In this document: positions 44,387 to 54,643 of the stretch, in pieces
Position numbering within the stretch: position 1 is the stretch's first letter
Layout of the letters: every line of letters starts with the position of its first letter
Origin: Solemya velum gill symbiont
GTDB lineage: Bacteria > Pseudomonadota > Gammaproteobacteria > Chromatiales > Chromatiaceae
DNA: 64,000 nucleotides
NCBI RefSeq assembly: GCF_000787395.1
Contig: NZ_JRAA01000002.1
Coordinates: forward strand, 1-64,000
Reading direction: 5' to 3'
Made by a program: the position numbers and the translations under genes
The notes under the pieces: generated by a model
Databases searched by the model: none
What the model was told of the DNA's origin: nothing
The model's input: the letters and a program-made list of their open reading frames with translations, nothing else

Positions 44387-47179
44387 TTATTCAGGTGCAG
44401 ATGATCCGGCAGCCGCATCGCTCTTGGCCTCGGCTTTTTTAGCCTTGGGAGCTGTTTCTGCCTTGGCTTTCTCCGGCTTGCTGCTTTCGACAGACTTTTT
44501 CGTCTCTACCTGTACGAGCTTGGGGGCTGCTGCTTTGCTACCCTCATCAGTCTTGGCAGGCTTCGCCGGTTTGGCTCGCTTTTCAGCTGCCTTGGGAGCC
44601 TTCTCGGCTTTTTCGGCCGGCTTTGCCTTTCGATCTTCACCTGATTGAGCTGCAGCGGGCTTCTCAGCCGATGCTGTTTCCTTCGGCGCGGACTCCTTCG
44701 CAGGTTTCTTTTCCGGCTTACTCTCTTTTACAGCCCTGTTTTCCTTTCTCGGCTTCTCGGAAGCACTTTCAGACAACTGCAACTCGGCCTGCTCTGGCTT
44801 CTCCTTGCGTGCAGTTGCTACAGGCTTGTCAGCTGGATTATCTGCTTGCTTATCGGCCTGTACCTGTTTTACGTATTCAGGTATCACCTGAGAATCACTC
44901 GCCTTCTCAGGCTCGCTTCTGCGCTGTGGTCGCGGACGACGTTTCTGCTGCTGCCTCCCACTTGACTGAGGCTTGTCATCAGATTTGCCTGAATCATCTT
45001 TGGTAACCTGGCTTTCAGCCTTCGGGGCCTCTGCTTTGGGCTCGGATTTAGCAGCCTGAGCTTTTGGTTCCGATTTTGCGGCTTTAGGCTCTGTTTTTGC
45101 AGTCTGCGACTCTGCCTTCACCTGCTTTTCTGAGCCCGCTCCTGTCTTCTGCTGATCAGTTGCCTGTGCAGTGTTGCCATCCTGACGTCCGGCGCTTGAG
45201 CGGCGACCACCTCTGCGACCACCTCTGCGACCTCGACTACTCTTCGGCTTGTCACCCTGCTGAGCATCGGTTGCACCCTGTTTCTTACTTTCGGGCTTCT
45301 CCGTCTTGTTTGCGTTTGCAGCACTCTTATCCTGGGCCGCTTTCTGCTTTCTGCTTGCCTGCTGACCCTGAGAACCTCTACCGCGTGAACCCCTGCGATT
45401 ATTACGCTGGGAATTGCTTCGGCTACGAGGTGCAGGACGTTTCTGCTCCTCTTTTTTCTCTTCAGGCTCTTCAACCTTGGCTGAGGAAAAAAGTGAACCA
45501 AAGAGACGCTTTAGCAGGCCTGTTTCAGCTGTCTCTGCACTCTCCTCTACAACCGCCTTTGCCTCTGGCCTTGTAGAGACGGGAGTAATCTTTTTCACTG
45601 CAGGCTCTTCGATACGTGCCTGCCTTGTCGCATGGCTTTCCTGTACAACAGTTTCCGGCTCGCTAACCATTTTGTAACTGGTCGACTCATCAACTGCCGG
45701 CACATCTGCCTGGCGTACACGTTCGATAGTGTAATGCGGTGTCTCGAGATGCTGGTTTGGTACCAGTACAACCTCGATTTTCTGACGCTTTTCGATATCG
45801 TGAATCTGTGGGCGTTTTTCGTTGAGCAGATAGGTCGCAACATCAACTGGTAACTGCGCAATAACACGGCCTGTATTCTCTTTCAGGGCATGCTCTTCAA
45901 TCAGGCGCAAAATAGAAAGCGCCAGGGATTCGACACTACGCACAAAACCGTGACCTTCACAGCGCGGACAGACGTGCTGGGCAGCCTCACCCAGTGACGG
46001 ACGCAGACGCTGGCGTGACATTTCAAGCAGGCCGAAACGTGAAATACGCCCAACCTGTACACGCGCCCTGTCATCCTTAAGTGCATCCTTGAGACGATTT
46101 TCCACGGCACGCTGGTTCTTGCTCGGTGACATATCGATAAAATCGATAACGAACAGACCGCCAAGATCTCGCAGGCGTAATTGGCGTGCAACCTCATCGG
46201 CTGCTTCAAGATTGGTATTGAGTGCCGTCTCTTCGATATCCGCACCCTTGGTTGCACGTGATGAGTTGATATCAATTGAAACAAGCGCTTCGGTATGGTC
46301 GATAACGATGGCACCACCGGATGGCAAGCGCACTTCACGTTCAAATGCCGATTCGATCTGGCTTTCGATCTGGTAACGTGAAAAGAGAGGCGTCTCGTCA
46401 GAATAGAGTTTCAGCTTGCGCTTGTTATGCGGCATCACCTGGGAGACAAACTCTTCGGCCTCCTTGAAGACATTCGGATCATCGATAACAATCTCGCCAA
46501 TATCGGTGCGCAGGTGATCACGAATCGAGCGAATGATGACATTGCTCTCCTGGTAGATCAGGAACGGCGCTTTACGTTCTTCCGCTGTCGTTTCAATTGC
46601 GGTCCAGACCTGGGTCAGGTAATCAAGGTCCCACTGCAGTTCTTCAGCCGATTTGCCGATTCCAGCGGTACGGATGATTAGCCCCATGCCTTCAGGCACT
46701 TCCAGCTGCGACATCGCCTGGCGCAGTTCGGAACGGTCTTCGCCTTCGATGCGGCGTGAGATTCCACCTGCACGCGGGTTCTTGGGAACCAGTACGAGGT
46801 AACGTCCGGCAAGTGAGACAAATGTCGTCAGTGCAGCACCCTTGTTGCCACGCTCCTCTTTCTCGACCTGGACAATGACTTCCATGCCTTCCTTGATGGC
46901 ATCCTGGATAGAAACCCTGCCACCTGCTTTCTGCGCCTCTTCGTTAAAGTAGGTTCGCGAAATTTCCTTGAGGGGAAGAAAACCGTGACGCTCGGAGCCA
47001 TACTCGACAAAAGCTGCTTCGAGGCTTGGTTCGACGCGTGTTATCCGGCCCTTGTAGACGTTTGATTTTTTCTGTTCACGGCCGGGGAGTTCGATGTCGA
47101 GATTGAACAGGGACTGTCCATCGACAATAGCGACACGCAACTCTTCTGGCTGAGTTGCGTTGATCAGCATACGTTTCAT
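44387..47179 (-). CDS. rne: Ribonuclease E
   Basis: RNase E starts mRNA decay and processes rRNA and tRNA as the scaffold of the degradosome. The 930-residue protein begins [20 protein letters not shown], followed by the S1 domain (around [21 protein letters not shown]), the DNase-I-like catalytic core ([38 protein letters not shown]) and the zinc-link CPRCEGHGF. From about residue 530 the C-terminal half is a low-complexity Lys/Ala/Glu/Arg region with RNA-binding arginine-rich parts ([16 protein letters not shown]). The ATG at 47179 is chosen from homology; the frame is open 13 codons further. Confidence 0.95.
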   Translation of the reverse strand: MKRMLINATQPEELRVAIVDGQSLFNLDIELPGREQKKSNVYKGRITRVEPSLEAAFVEYGSERHGFLPLKEISRTYFNEEAQKAGGRVSIQDAIKEGMEVIVQVEKEERGNKGAALTTFVSLAGRYLVLVPKNPRAGGISRRIEGEDRSELRQAMSQLEVPEGMGLIIRTAGIGKSAEELQWDLDYLTQVWTAIETTAEERKAPFLIYQESNVIIRSIRDHLRTDIGEIVIDDPNVFKEAEEFVSQVMPHNKRKLKLYSDETPLFSRYQIESQIESAFEREVRLPSGGAIVIDHTEALVSIDINSSRATKGADIEETALNTNLEAADEVARQLRLRDLGGLFVIDFIDMSPSKNQRAVENRLKDALKDDRARVQVGRISRFGLLEMSRQRLRPSLGEAAQHVCPRCEGHGFVRSVESLALSILRLIEEHALKENTGRVIAQLPVDVATYLLNEKRPQIHDIEKRQKIEVVLVPNQHLETPHYTIERVRQADVPAVDESTSYKMVSEPETVVQESHATRQARIEEPAVKKITPVSTRPEAKAVVEESAETAETGLLKRLFGSLFSSAKVEEPEEKKEEQKRPAPRSRSNSQRNNRRGSRGRGSQGQQASRKQKAAQDKSAANANKTEKPESKKQGATDAQQGDKPKSSRGRRGGRRGGRRSSAGRQDGNTAQATDQQKTGAGSEKQVKAESQTAKTEPKAAKSEPKAQAAKSEPKAEAPKAESQVTKDDSGKSDDKPQSSGRQQQKRRPRPQRRSEPEKASDSQVIPEYVKQVQADKQADNPADKPVATARKEKPEQAELQLSESASEKPRKENRAVKESKPEKKPAKESAPKETASAEKPAAAQSGEDRKAKPAEKAEKAPKAAEKRAKPAKPAKTDEGSKAAAPKLVQVETKKSVESSKPEKAKAETAPKAKKAEAKSDAAAGSSAPE

Positions 47180-47760
47180 TCTAATTGTAATCCTGGTGTT
47201 CGTGCAGACGAACGGCACCGTGCATTTAGTAGCCTGAGGCTCCTTAACCTGCCGGTTGCAATATGACTGATATCTTTGTCGTCAACACAAAATTCAATAT
47301 CTGGTCGTCTTTATCAACGACCGCCCTGGTCGGGATCGCATCACTTCCGGAGCGCAATGCCTACAGCCAGCAAATCGGCTGACGCAGCACTCAACGAAGT
47401 GAGGTATTCCAACCTCAATACATTTCGGGGCAGTTTTATCGGGTCTGCCAGTGCTGATTGATCAGCTCCCGTAATCTGTTTTCCTATTGTGTTAACCAAC
47501 AGGCCATTCATTAGCTGCCTTGGTCAGTTAAAACCATACTCAATAGGAATCTATCTGCTGCGCTATAACCCGGCTACTATGCAACTTAATCTACAGATGA
47601 CATAAAAGCAGTCTGATATAGGAACAATGGCCGGGAACAGGCTCGACACTCTCGACCCCGGAACGGGACACGAAAATGTCGCAATAATCTGCGCAGACAC
47701 TGAACTATATCAACAGTGTTTGCAATGTTCAATGAAAAGATGCCCGATCTTGTTGATCAG
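47180..47760 (-). promoter_or_regulatory. Long rne leader/promoter region
   Basis: About 580 nt have no gene. RNase E genes have a long structured 5' untranslated leader for autoregulation, and this region fits: small hairpins are visible, such as GGTCGT/ACGACC at 47303-47322 and TTCG/CGAA near the start codon. The promoter could not be placed. No other RNA gene was recognised. Confidence 0.45.
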
Positions 47761-47761
47761 A

Positions 47762-47797
47762 CTGAAAAAATAGGCTTTCCGCAAAGATAGCGAAAGC
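47762..47797 (-). terminator. Rho-independent terminator of rpsA-ihfB
   Basis: Just after the ihfB stop, the minus strand reads a GCTTTC/GAAAGC stem followed within three bases by a run of six T. This ends the rpsA-ihfB transcript. Confidence 0.7.
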
Positions 47798-47801
47798 TGG
47801 A

Positions 47802-48110
47802 TTAACTGCTCTTTTCGAGCTCTTCTAAATACCCCTGGTTGACGCGCTCACGCAGCTCTTTGCCCGGCTTGAAATGCGGAACATGCTTGCCCGGCAGTGC
47901 AACCGGCTCGCCGGTTTTCGGGTTGCGTCCAGTACGTGGGGATCTGTAATGCAGGGTAAAACTGCCAAAACCGCGAATTTCGATGCGATCACCGGTTGAG
48001 AGCGAATGGCTCATCTGTTCCAGGATGCATTTAACAGCAAGCTCGACATCTTTCTGTGCCAGGTGTGGCTGCTGCGTCGCGATGACTTCAATCAGTTCAG
48101 ACTTTGTCAT
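47802..48110 (-). CDS. ihfB: Integration host factor beta subunit
   Basis: IhfB with IhfA bends DNA at many promoters and recombination sites. From the ATG at 48110 it reads [16 protein letters not shown], with the DNA-inserting loop proline region [15 protein letters not shown] and GRGFG-type strand [14 protein letters not shown]. The upstream ATG at 48119 is possible, but MTKSELIE is the usual start and overlaps the rpsA stop as ATGA. The usual gammaproteobacterial rpsA-ihfB arrangement is kept. Confidence 0.95.
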   Translation of the reverse strand: MTKSELIEVIATQQPHLAQKDVELAVKCILEQMSHSLSTGDRIEIRGFGSFTLHYRSPRTGRNPKTGEPVALPGKHVPHFKPGKELRERVNQGYLEELEKSS

Positions 48111-49837
48111 AAAATCCAATTGTTAAGGTGGTGCGGGCAAAATGCCCGCACCATTTTCACATTAGCGTCAGAATCGCTCATCTTGTCTTTAAGCAGGTCA
48201 CCGAGTGTCGCCTTACCACTGGCGGCACTATCGGAGTAGCTACGGATTACCGCTGCTTCCTCTTCTACATCCTTCGCCTTGATAGACAGGCTCAGGGTGC
48301 GGTTCTTGCGATCAACACCAACAAACTTGGCTTCTACAGAATCGCCAACCTTGAGAACGGTAGATGCATCTTCAACGCGGTCGCGTGAAAGCTCTGAAGC
48401 ACGCAGGTAACCGGTAACGGTATCTGCCAGTTCGATAGTCGCGCCCCTGGCGTCAACTTCGCTAACAGTACCGGTAACAACGCTGCCCTTCTCGTGAGTT
48501 GCAACATAAGAAGAGAACGGGTCTTTATCGAGCTGCTTGACACCCAGCGAGATACGCTCACGCTCAGGATCAACAGAAAGAACGACAGTCTCGACTTCAT
48601 CACCTTTCTTGAAATCGCGAATCGCTTCTTCGCCCTGTGCTTCCCAGGAGATGTCCGAGAGATGCACGAGGCCGTCGATACCACCGTCGAGACCAATGAA
48701 GATACCGAAATCGGTGATCGACTTGATCTTGCCTGTAACCAGGTCGCCCTTGTTGAAGTTCTGGTTGAACTCTTCCCATGGGTTCATGCGGCACTGCTTC
48801 ATACCGAGAGAGATACGACGACGCTCTTCATCGATATCGAGAACCATGACTTCGACTTCATCACCCAGTGATACAACCTTGTTCGGATGAATGTTCTTGT
48901 TTGTCCAGTCCATTTCAGAGACGTGAACAAGACCTTCAACGCCATCTTCAATCTCAACGAAACAACCGTAATCAGCAATGTTGGTCACCTTACCGAAGAG
49001 ACGCGTTCCTTCAGGGAAGCGACGCATCAGGTTGGCCCATGGATCATCACCAAGCTGCTTGAGTCCGAGAGAGACACGCATCTTCTCAGGATCGAACTTG
49101 AGAACCTTAACGTCGATCTCATCACCGATCTCAACAACTTCTGATGGGTGGTGTACACGCTTCCACGCCATATCGGTAATGTGCAGCAGGCCATCGACAC
49201 CGCCGAGATCAACGAAAGCACCATAGTCGGTGAGGTTCTTGACCACACCCTTGACGACCATACCCTCTTCCATGCTCTCGAGCAGCTTGTCGCGCTCTTC
49301 GCTGTACTCTTTCTCGACAACAGCACGGCGTGAAACAACAACGTTGTTACGCTTCTGGTCAAGCTTGATAACCTTGAATTCAAGATCCTTGCCTTCCAGG
49401 TAGGAAGTGTCACGGATCGGACGAACATCAACCAGTGAACCTGGCAGGAAGCCACGAACTTCGCCGAGGTCGACAGTAAAGCCGCCCTTGACCTTGCCGT
49501 TAATACGGCCAGTGATAATTTCCTGCTCATCGAAAGCTTTTTCGAGTGCACGCCATGCGTGGTGACGCTTGGCCTTCTCTCGTGACAAGCGAGTGGCGCC
49601 GAAACCGTCTTCAACGGCATCGAGGGCAACTTCTACCTGGTCCCCAACGACGACTTCGATATCGCCATTCAGGTCTGTAAACTGTTCTCTTGGAATTACG
49701 CCTTCTGACTTGAGTCCGGCGTTTACAACAACAACGTCATCGTTAATGTCGACGACTGTACCAATTACCATGGTACCTGGCTTGAGGTTGATTTTGGCTA
49801 CGCTCTCTTCAAAGAGCTCTGCAAAGCTTTCGGTCAT
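48107..49837 (-). CDS. rpsA: Ribosomal protein S1
   Basis: S1 binds mRNA on the 30S subunit. The 576-residue protein has six S1 domains, visible as repeats such as [20 protein letters not shown] and [20 protein letters not shown]. The end is odd: after [13 protein letters not shown] the usual stop does not come, and the frame reads on through a perfect hairpin (residues MVRAFCPHH) to a TGA that overlaps the ihfB ATG. Usual length is about 557. Either the stop was lost or the extension is real and couples the two genes. Confidence 0.94.
   Translation of the reverse strand: MTESFAELFEESVAKINLKPGTMVIGTVVDINDDVVVVNAGLKSEGVIPREQFTDLNGDIEVVVGDQVEVALDAVEDGFGATRLSREKAKRHHAWRALEKAFDEQEIITGRINGKVKGGFTVDLGEVRGFLPGSLVDVRPIRDTSYLEGKDLEFKVIKLDQKRNNVVVSRRAVVEKEYSEERDKLLESMEEGMVVKGVVKNLTDYGAFVDLGGVDGLLHITDMAWKRVHHPSEVVEIGDEIDVKVLKFDPEKMRVSLGLKQLGDDPWANLMRRFPEGTRLFGKVTNIADYGCFVEIEDGVEGLVHVSEMDWTNKNIHPNKVVSLGDEVEVMVLDIDEERRRISLGMKQCRMNPWEEFNQNFNKGDLVTGKIKSITDFGIFIGLDGGIDGLVHLSDISWEAQGEEAIRDFKKGDEVETVVLSVDPERERISLGVKQLDKDPFSSYVATHEKGSVVTGTVSEVDARGATIELADTVTGYLRASELSRDRVEDASTVLKVGDSVEAKFVGVDRKNRTLSLSIKAKDVEEEAAVIRSYSDSAASGKATLGDLLKDKMSDSDANVKMVRAFCPHHLNNWIL
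48130..48152 (-). other. Hairpin inside the 3' end of the rpsA frame
   Basis: GGTGCGGGCA and TGCCCGCACC form a perfect 10-bp stem with a three-base loop about 20 nt upstream of the ihfB start. No T tract follows in the minus-strand direction. It could act as an attenuator or mRNA-stability element that sets the S1 to IHF ratio. Confidence 0.65.
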
Positions 49838-49980
49838 GATTTGTTCCTGATGCCAATGGCATCGTTAATAAAACTGCAAGTGACTGGCATCACCGGCAGA
49901 CCTATGTAAGTTAAGTAATAAAAACTGCGCACAAGGTGCACAGAACCCGTTTGGAAAAGCCCCATCGGACAGGAGAAATA

Positions 49981-50655
49981 TCAGGAAATCTGTTCCTGTT
50001 TAAAGACTTCTGCCACGTCACGGAGTATCTTCTCCATCACCTCATCGATAGTCAGATTCGAGGATTCGATGTCGATTGCATCATCTGCCGGCCTGAGCGG
50101 CGCAGCTGAACGAGACATGTCACGTTCATCCCTTTCTCTAATCTTTTCGATAAGGTGCGCGAGATTAGCAGACATCCCCTTTTCTTTCAACTGCTTATAT
50201 CGCCGATTTGCACGTTCCTCGGCTGATGCGGTAAGAAAAAACTTGAGGGGAGCATGGGGAAAAACGACCGTTCCCATATCACGGCCGTCAGCAACGAGAC
50301 CCTGTTCGGATGCAGACTGCTGCTGCCACCTGAGAAGTGCATCACGAACAGCTGGAACAGCAGCGACTTTTGATGCGTCATTACCTGCGGATTCACTTCT
50401 AATAGAATCCGTTACCTCTTGTTTTTCAAGGAATACTTTCCCGTCCTTAAAAACAACATCGAGCTTTTCAGCAACTTCTGCAAGTGCTGAATCATCACTG
50501 AAATCCAATCCCTTGTTACGCGCGGCCAGACCGACAAGACGGTAGAGTGCGCCGCTATCGAGAACCTGCCAGCCGAGTTTTTTCGCCAACAGCGCGGCAA
50601 TGGTTCCCTTGCCTGAACCTGAGGGACCATCAATGGTAATAATTTTTTGTGTCAC
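49981..50655 (-). CDS. cmk: Cytidylate kinase
   Basis: This 224-residue enzyme phosphorylates CMP and dCMP. It has the P-loop IDGPSGSGKGTIAALLA, the CMP-binding LDSGALYR, the GRDMGTVVFP motif and the lid REKRDERDMSR-like segment RERDERDMSRSAAPL. It overlaps aroA by four bases and precedes rpsA, the order usual in gammaproteobacteria. Confidence 0.95.
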   Translation of the reverse strand: MTQKIITIDGPSGSGKGTIAALLAKKLGWQVLDSGALYRLVGLAARNKGLDFSDDSALAEVAEKLDVVFKDGKVFLEKQEVTDSIRSESAGNDASKVAAVPAVRDALLRWQQQSASEQGLVADGRDMGTVVFPHAPLKFFLTASAEERANRRYKQLKEKGMSANLAHLIEKIRERDERDMSRSAAPLRPADDAIDIESSNLTIDEVMEKILRDVAEVFKQEQIS

Positions 50656-51965
50656 GACACTTCTTCCAGCGACATACCAATGCTGTTGACGAGATCACCG
50701 AAACCTGGAAACGAGGTATTCACATTGGCGCAATCATCAATTTCGATACTTCCGCTTGATCGTAGCGAGGCAATTGCAAAAGCCATGGCGATACGGTGAT
50801 CGCCATGTGAATCGACTTTTCCACCTGTAATCTCCGCCCCACCCTGAATCACCATGCCATCAGGTGTCGGTTCGGCATCGATGCCGATTGCCTGCAGACC
50901 ATCAGCCATCACCTGGATGCGATCACTCTCTTTGACACGTAGTTCTTCAGCACCTGTCAAACGCGTCTCGCCTTCAGCACAGGCTGCGGCTACAAATAGA
51001 ACCGGGAACTCGTCAATCGCGAGTGGCACCTGCTCTTCTGGTATCTCTATTCCTTTTAGTTGTGCAGAACGAACGCGCAGATCTGCAACCGGTTCACCAC
51101 CGGCATCGCGCTCATTGAGTACTTCAATGTTTGCGCCCATCTGCCTGAGGATATTGATGACACCGATACGCGTCGGGTTAATACCGACATGTTCCAGCGT
51201 CAAGTCAGAACCGCTGGCAATTGACGCACCGACAAGAAAAAAAGCAGCAGATGAGATATCCGCGGGCACATCCAGATCGACCGCTGTAAGTCTGCCGCCG
51301 CCAGTGAGACACATGCGGTTGCTTTCGCTGCGCACATCATAGCCAAAACCGCGCAGCATACGTTCGGTATGGTCACGGGTTGGTGCAGGTTCTGTCACAC
51401 AGGTTTCACCATCTGCATAGAGGCCTGCAAGTAGCAGGCAGGATTTGACCTGAGCACTCGCCATTGGCATATCATAATTGATCGCCTGGGGCTTCTGACC
51501 GCCATTCAGCTTAAGAGGCGCAGTACCACTCTCGGTTGTCTCGACAGTCAAACCCATTGCTGCAAGTGGCTCGGTGACACGGCGCATGGGACGCGACGAG
51601 AGAGATTCGTCTCCAACCAGGGTAACGTCAAAATTCTGCGCGCCCAGCAGCCCACTGAGGAGGCGCATGGAAGTGCCCGAATTACCCAGGTCCAGTGAAA
51701 CAGACGGCGCTTTTAAGCCATCAATACCGACACCGTGAATCGTGACTTCACCAGATTCAGGCCCTTCTATCTGCACACCCATGGCACGGAATGCCTGCAG
51801 GGTTGCAAGGCTATCCTCACCCTCGAGAAATCCATGAACGCGGGTGACGCCATCAGCCAGCGCGCCCAGCATGATTGAGCGGTGTGACATCGATTTATCA
51901 CCCGGAACCCGAATCGTTCCATTCAGCTGTCCGCCGGGTGACATTTTGTATTGAAGTTTAGACAA
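50652..51965 (-). CDS. aroA: 5-enolpyruvylshikimate-3-phosphate synthase
   Basis: AroA makes EPSP in the shikimate pathway to aromatic amino acids. The 437-residue product has GDKSMSHRSIMLGALADG, LGNSGTSMRLLSGLL, the RPMRRVTEPLAAMG segment with its Arg residues, and DHRIAMAFAIASL near the end. The N-terminal GTIRVPGDKS is in the class II style (with GNSGTSMRL), which suggests a variant with lower glyphosate sensitivity, an inference only. It is the first gene of aroA-cmk here. Confidence 0.94.
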   Translation of the reverse strand: MSKLQYKMSPGGQLNGTIRVPGDKSMSHRSIMLGALADGVTRVHGFLEGEDSLATLQAFRAMGVQIEGPESGEVTIHGVGIDGLKAPSVSLDLGNSGTSMRLLSGLLGAQNFDVTLVGDESLSSRPMRRVTEPLAAMGLTVETTESGTAPLKLNGGQKPQAINYDMPMASAQVKSCLLLAGLYADGETCVTEPAPTRDHTERMLRGFGYDVRSESNRMCLTGGGRLTAVDLDVPADISSAAFFLVGASIASGSDLTLEHVGINPTRIGVINILRQMGANIEVLNERDAGGEPVADLRVRSAQLKGIEIPEEQVPLAIDEFPVLFVAAACAEGETRLTGAEELRVKESDRIQVMADGLQAIGIDAEPTPDGMVIQGGAEITGGKVDSHGDHRIAMAFAIASLRSSGSIEIDDCANVNTSFPGFGDLVNSIGMSLEEVS

Positions 51966-52368
51966 ATCTTTCTCCGCTACTCTATTAGCAGGCCTGTTTC
52001 CTGAAAAATGGCGCCAAGCTTACATGGAGCAGGCTTTTCAAACAAGTTTCGGCAGCCCTGTATTACAACGGAAAAGGCGCTGCACCCCATGGCTTGGCTC
52101 GCCGTTGGCGGAGCCAGCGGAAAACCACGGGTGAAGCGAAAGGGTGTCTGAGCGAACGCAGAGAGCGAGTTGCCTTTCGCGCCGTGGTTTGGAGTGATCA
52201 GGCGGAGACATGGCGTGCCAGGCCATGGGGTGCAGCGCTCATCCCCTGCTGATCAATCGCGCCTAATCCCATCAATCTCCATTGACCTACAACCAACATT
52301 CTCACACATAAACGGCATACAGGCGTTATGATAATGATCGTTTGGATAGCCACAAGAGAGAAACAGAT
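51966..52368. other. Intergenic region containing a long palindrome
   Basis: The 403 nt between the divergent aroA and dehydrogenase genes contain a 160-nt imperfect inverted repeat (52078-52237) described separately. The remaining parts must hold the two promoters. No protein gene is supported; the long minus-strand frame that enters from the right is the antisense of the dehydrogenase. Confidence 0.5.
52078..52237. repeat. 160-nt imperfect palindrome, MITE- or ncRNA-like
   Basis: Outer arms of 21 nt (CGCTGCACCCCATGGCTTGGC and its complement at 52217-52237) differ at one position. Inner arms AAACCACGG/CCGTGGTTT and GCGAAAGG/CCTTTCGC continue the pairing, so nearly the whole element can fold into one branched hairpin. 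This could be a non-autonomous element, an extragenic repeat family, or a structured RNA. Confidence 0.7.
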
Positions 52369-53241
52369 ATGAAAGTCGGATATATCGGACTTGGCCTCAT
52401 GGGCCGCCCCTGCGCAATGCATCTCCACAATGCAGGCCACCAGCTTGCCGTCTATGCACGCCGTGAAACGAGCGCAGCGCCCTTCGCAGAAATCGGTGCC
52501 ACCATTTGTGCCACACCTGCCGAAGTTGCAGTCAACGCTGATGTGATTTTCACCAACGTTTCGGATACACCTGATGTCGAGCAGATCATACTCGGCAAGG
52601 ATGGCATCATCGAGGGTATCAAGCCAGATGCAGTTGTCGTCGACATGAGCACCATCTCGCCTGTCGTCACGCGCGATATTGCGCAAAAGCTGAAAGAGAA
52701 AGGCGCTCACATGCTTGATGCACCCGTCTCCGGTGGTTCTGCAGGCGCGGAGAGCGGCACCCTGTCGATCATGATCGGTGGTGAAGAAGCGATCGTCGAA
52801 CGCATCATGCCGCTGTTTGAAGTGATGGGCAGCAACATTGTTCATATCGGAGATAATGGTGCAGGACAGGTCACCAAGGCGTGCAACCAGATCGTCATCA
52901 CCCAGACCATTGCCGGTGTTGCGGAAGCCTACTGCCTTGCTGATGCAATGGACGTCGATAAAGCCAAGGTGCGCCAAGCTCTTCTCGGCGGCTTTGCCAA
53001 CAGCAAGATTCTCGAAATGCATGGCCAGCGCATGCTGGATGATAACTACGATCCGGGATTCAAGGCAGTTCTGCACAAGAAAGATATGAACATGGTTCTG
53101 CAGGCAGCTTCCGCACTTGGCGTAGCCCTGCCAGGTTCCGGTGTGGCAACTCAGTGGCTCAACGCACTGGTTGGTGACGGTAGCGGTGAACTCGATTCGT
53201 CTGCTATTTACAAGGTCATGAAGAAATTCAACCAGGCTTGA
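52369..53241 (+). CDS. NAD(P)-dependent beta-hydroxyacid dehydrogenase (GarR/HIBADH family)
   Basis: The 290-residue protein begins MKVGYIGLGLMGRPCAMHL, the Rossmann fingerprint. Next come the substrate-binding DAPVSGGSAGAESGTLSIMIGG, the catalytic Lys region GAGQVTKACNQI, and the C-terminal helical KKDMNMVLQAAS. Family members reduce tartronate semialdehyde or oxidise 3-hydroxyisobutyrate; some reduce succinic semialdehyde or glyoxylate. The substrate cannot be fixed. The ATG at 52369 was chosen over an upstream TTG because it begins the Rossmann motif. Confidence 0.9.
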   Translation: MKVGYIGLGLMGRPCAMHLHNAGHQLAVYARRETSAAPFAEIGATICATPAEVAVNADVIFTNVSDTPDVEQIILGKDGIIEGIKPDAVVVDMSTISPVVTRDIAQKLKEKGAHMLDAPVSGGSAGAESGTLSIMIGGEEAIVERIMPLFEVMGSNIVHIGDNGAGQVTKACNQIVITQTIAGVAEAYCLADAMDVDKAKVRQALLGGFANSKILEMHGQRMLDDNYDPGFKAVLHKKDMNMVLQAASALGVALPGSGVATQWLNALVGDGSGELDSSAIYKVMKKFNQA

Positions 53242-53252
53242 GTGAGAAACAG

Positions 53253-53846
53253 ATGAGCAAAGAGCAACAACGTCAACTGGTACTTGCATCCACTTCACCA
53301 TTTCGGCGCGAACTCCTCGCAAAGCTGGCCATATCATTTGATACGGCAGATCCCTCAGTCGATGAAACCGCACTCGAAGATGAAAATCCTGAGGAGCTGG
53401 TCACGCGTCTGGCTCACGCCAAGGCAAAAGCAGTCTCCGCGGATTTTGAAGATGCGCTTATTATCGGCAGCGACCAGGTAGCCGTGATTGACGGCGAGAT
53501 TCTTGGCAAGCCAGGCAATCATGAGAGAGCTATGCAACAACTCAAGGCAGCAGCCGGTCGCCTCGTCACCTTCTACACCGGCCTGTGCCTGCTCGATACT
53601 GCAACAGGTCGCAGTGAAGCCTTGTGCGAACCCTTCAGTGTCCATTTTCGCCAGCTCAGCGAGAGCCAGATCAATCATTACCTGGTCAAGGAAGAGCCCT
53701 ACAATTGTGCAGGCTCGTTCAAATCGGAAGGTCTTGGTATTGCACTGTTTCGCAAACTGGAAGGTGATGATCCGAACACACTGATCGGCCTTCCACTGAT
53801 TCGTCTTGTCGAACTGCTTGAGAAATCGGGCATCGAAGTACTCTGA
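53253..53846 (+). CDS. Maf-family nucleotide pyrophosphatase (YceF type)
   Basis: Maf/YceF proteins hydrolyse modified nucleoside triphosphates, such as 7-methyl-GTP, and have been linked to septum control. The 197-residue product has LVLASTSPFRRELLAKL, the SVDETAL loop, the catalytic Asp in IIGSDQVAVIDGEILGKPG and NCAGSFKSEGLGIALF. An in-frame TTG at 53238 exists, but the ATG at 53253 fits the known start. It is 11 nt after the dehydrogenase stop. Confidence 0.92.
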   Translation: MSKEQQRQLVLASTSPFRRELLAKLAISFDTADPSVDETALEDENPEELVTRLAHAKAKAVSADFEDALIIGSDQVAVIDGEILGKPGNHERAMQQLKAAAGRLVTFYTGLCLLDTATGRSEALCEPFSVHFRQLSESQINHYLVKEEPYNCAGSFKSEGLGIALFRKLEGDDPNTLIGLPLIRLVELLEKSGIEVL

Positions 53847-53860
53847 GGATATTAGACAAC

Positions 53861-54640
53861 ATGCAACCTTCCAATCCCGCGACAGGCTTTAATTACCTGC
53901 TACGTGGCTTCAGCCTGATCAGACGAAAGGAACTGCGCTCCTACGTCATCATTCCACTGCTGATCAACATGATTATCTTCAGTGTCATGCTATGGCTCGG
54001 CATCGGTCTCTACGAGGGGCTGATGAACCAGTACCTGCCTGATGAGGGTCTACCGATGTGGCTGCCCGACTGGACATGGCTCGAAATCCTGCTGACCCCG
54101 CTTCGCTGGATGGCGTGGATGCTCTTTGCCCTCGCCTTCATGCTGATCTTTTTCTACGGATTCACCCTTGTCGCCAACCTGATTGCCGCGCCTTTTAATG
54201 ACCGCTTGTCGGCAAAGGTCGAAGAGCTGCTGACAGGCGAAAGACCGCAAGAGAGTGAGAGCGGCTCACTGTTAAGTACTGCCACTTCATCGATCATGCA
54301 GGAGATCAACAAGCTGGGCTGGTTTGCATCCCGTGCAATTCCGCTGTTACTGCTGTTTTTTATACCCGGGGTCAACTTGGTTGCACCCTTGCTGTGGGGA
54401 GTGTTCAGCGCTTACTCCCTTGCATACGAATATCTCGACTACCCGATGTGCAACCACGGCATCGCATTCAGGCATCAGCGCAGCTTCCATCGGAAGCAAC
54501 GCCTTGCGACCACCGGTTTCGGTGGCGGCGTCATGTTGATCATGGCAATCCCTTTCGTCAATTTCGCAGCCATGCCGATTGCTGTTTGCGGTGCCTCCGC
54601 TTGGTGGGCAGAACGCTTGAAAAACCGCTATGAAGGATGA
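53861..54640 (+). CDS. cysZ: CysZ-like sulfate transporter
   Basis: CysZ is an inner-membrane sulfate uptake protein. The 259-residue product matches it in size and layout: an N-terminal amphipathic segment (GFNYLLRGFSLIRRKELRSY), four main hydrophobic helices, the FNDRLSAKVEELLTG motif after helix 2, and the YEYLDYPMCNHG segment before the basic FRHQRSFHRKQRL. It lies 14 nt after maf. In a sulfur oxidiser it could also work on sulfate balance. Confidence 0.9.
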   Translation: MQPSNPATGFNYLLRGFSLIRRKELRSYVIIPLLINMIIFSVMLWLGIGLYEGLMNQYLPDEGLPMWLPDWTWLEILLTPLRWMAWMLFALAFMLIFFYGFTLVANLIAAPFNDRLSAKVEELLTGERPQESESGSLLSTATSSIMQEINKLGWFASRAIPLLLLFFIPGVNLVAPLLWGVFSAYSLAYEYLDYPMCNHGIAFRHQRSFHRKQRLATTGFGGGVMLIMAIPFVNFAAMPIAVCGASAWWAERLKNRYEG

Positions 54641-54643
54641 TGA

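Noticed and set aside
43539-44648. Plus-strand frame of 369 codons across rluC and the rne 3' end
   Set aside because: It is antisense to two well-supported genes and has only low-complexity residues where it crosses the rne tail.
52198-53373. Minus-strand frame of 391 codons opposite the dehydrogenase
   Set aside because: It shows no recognisable domain and mirrors the codons of the Rossmann enzyme on the other strand; it is a shadow frame.
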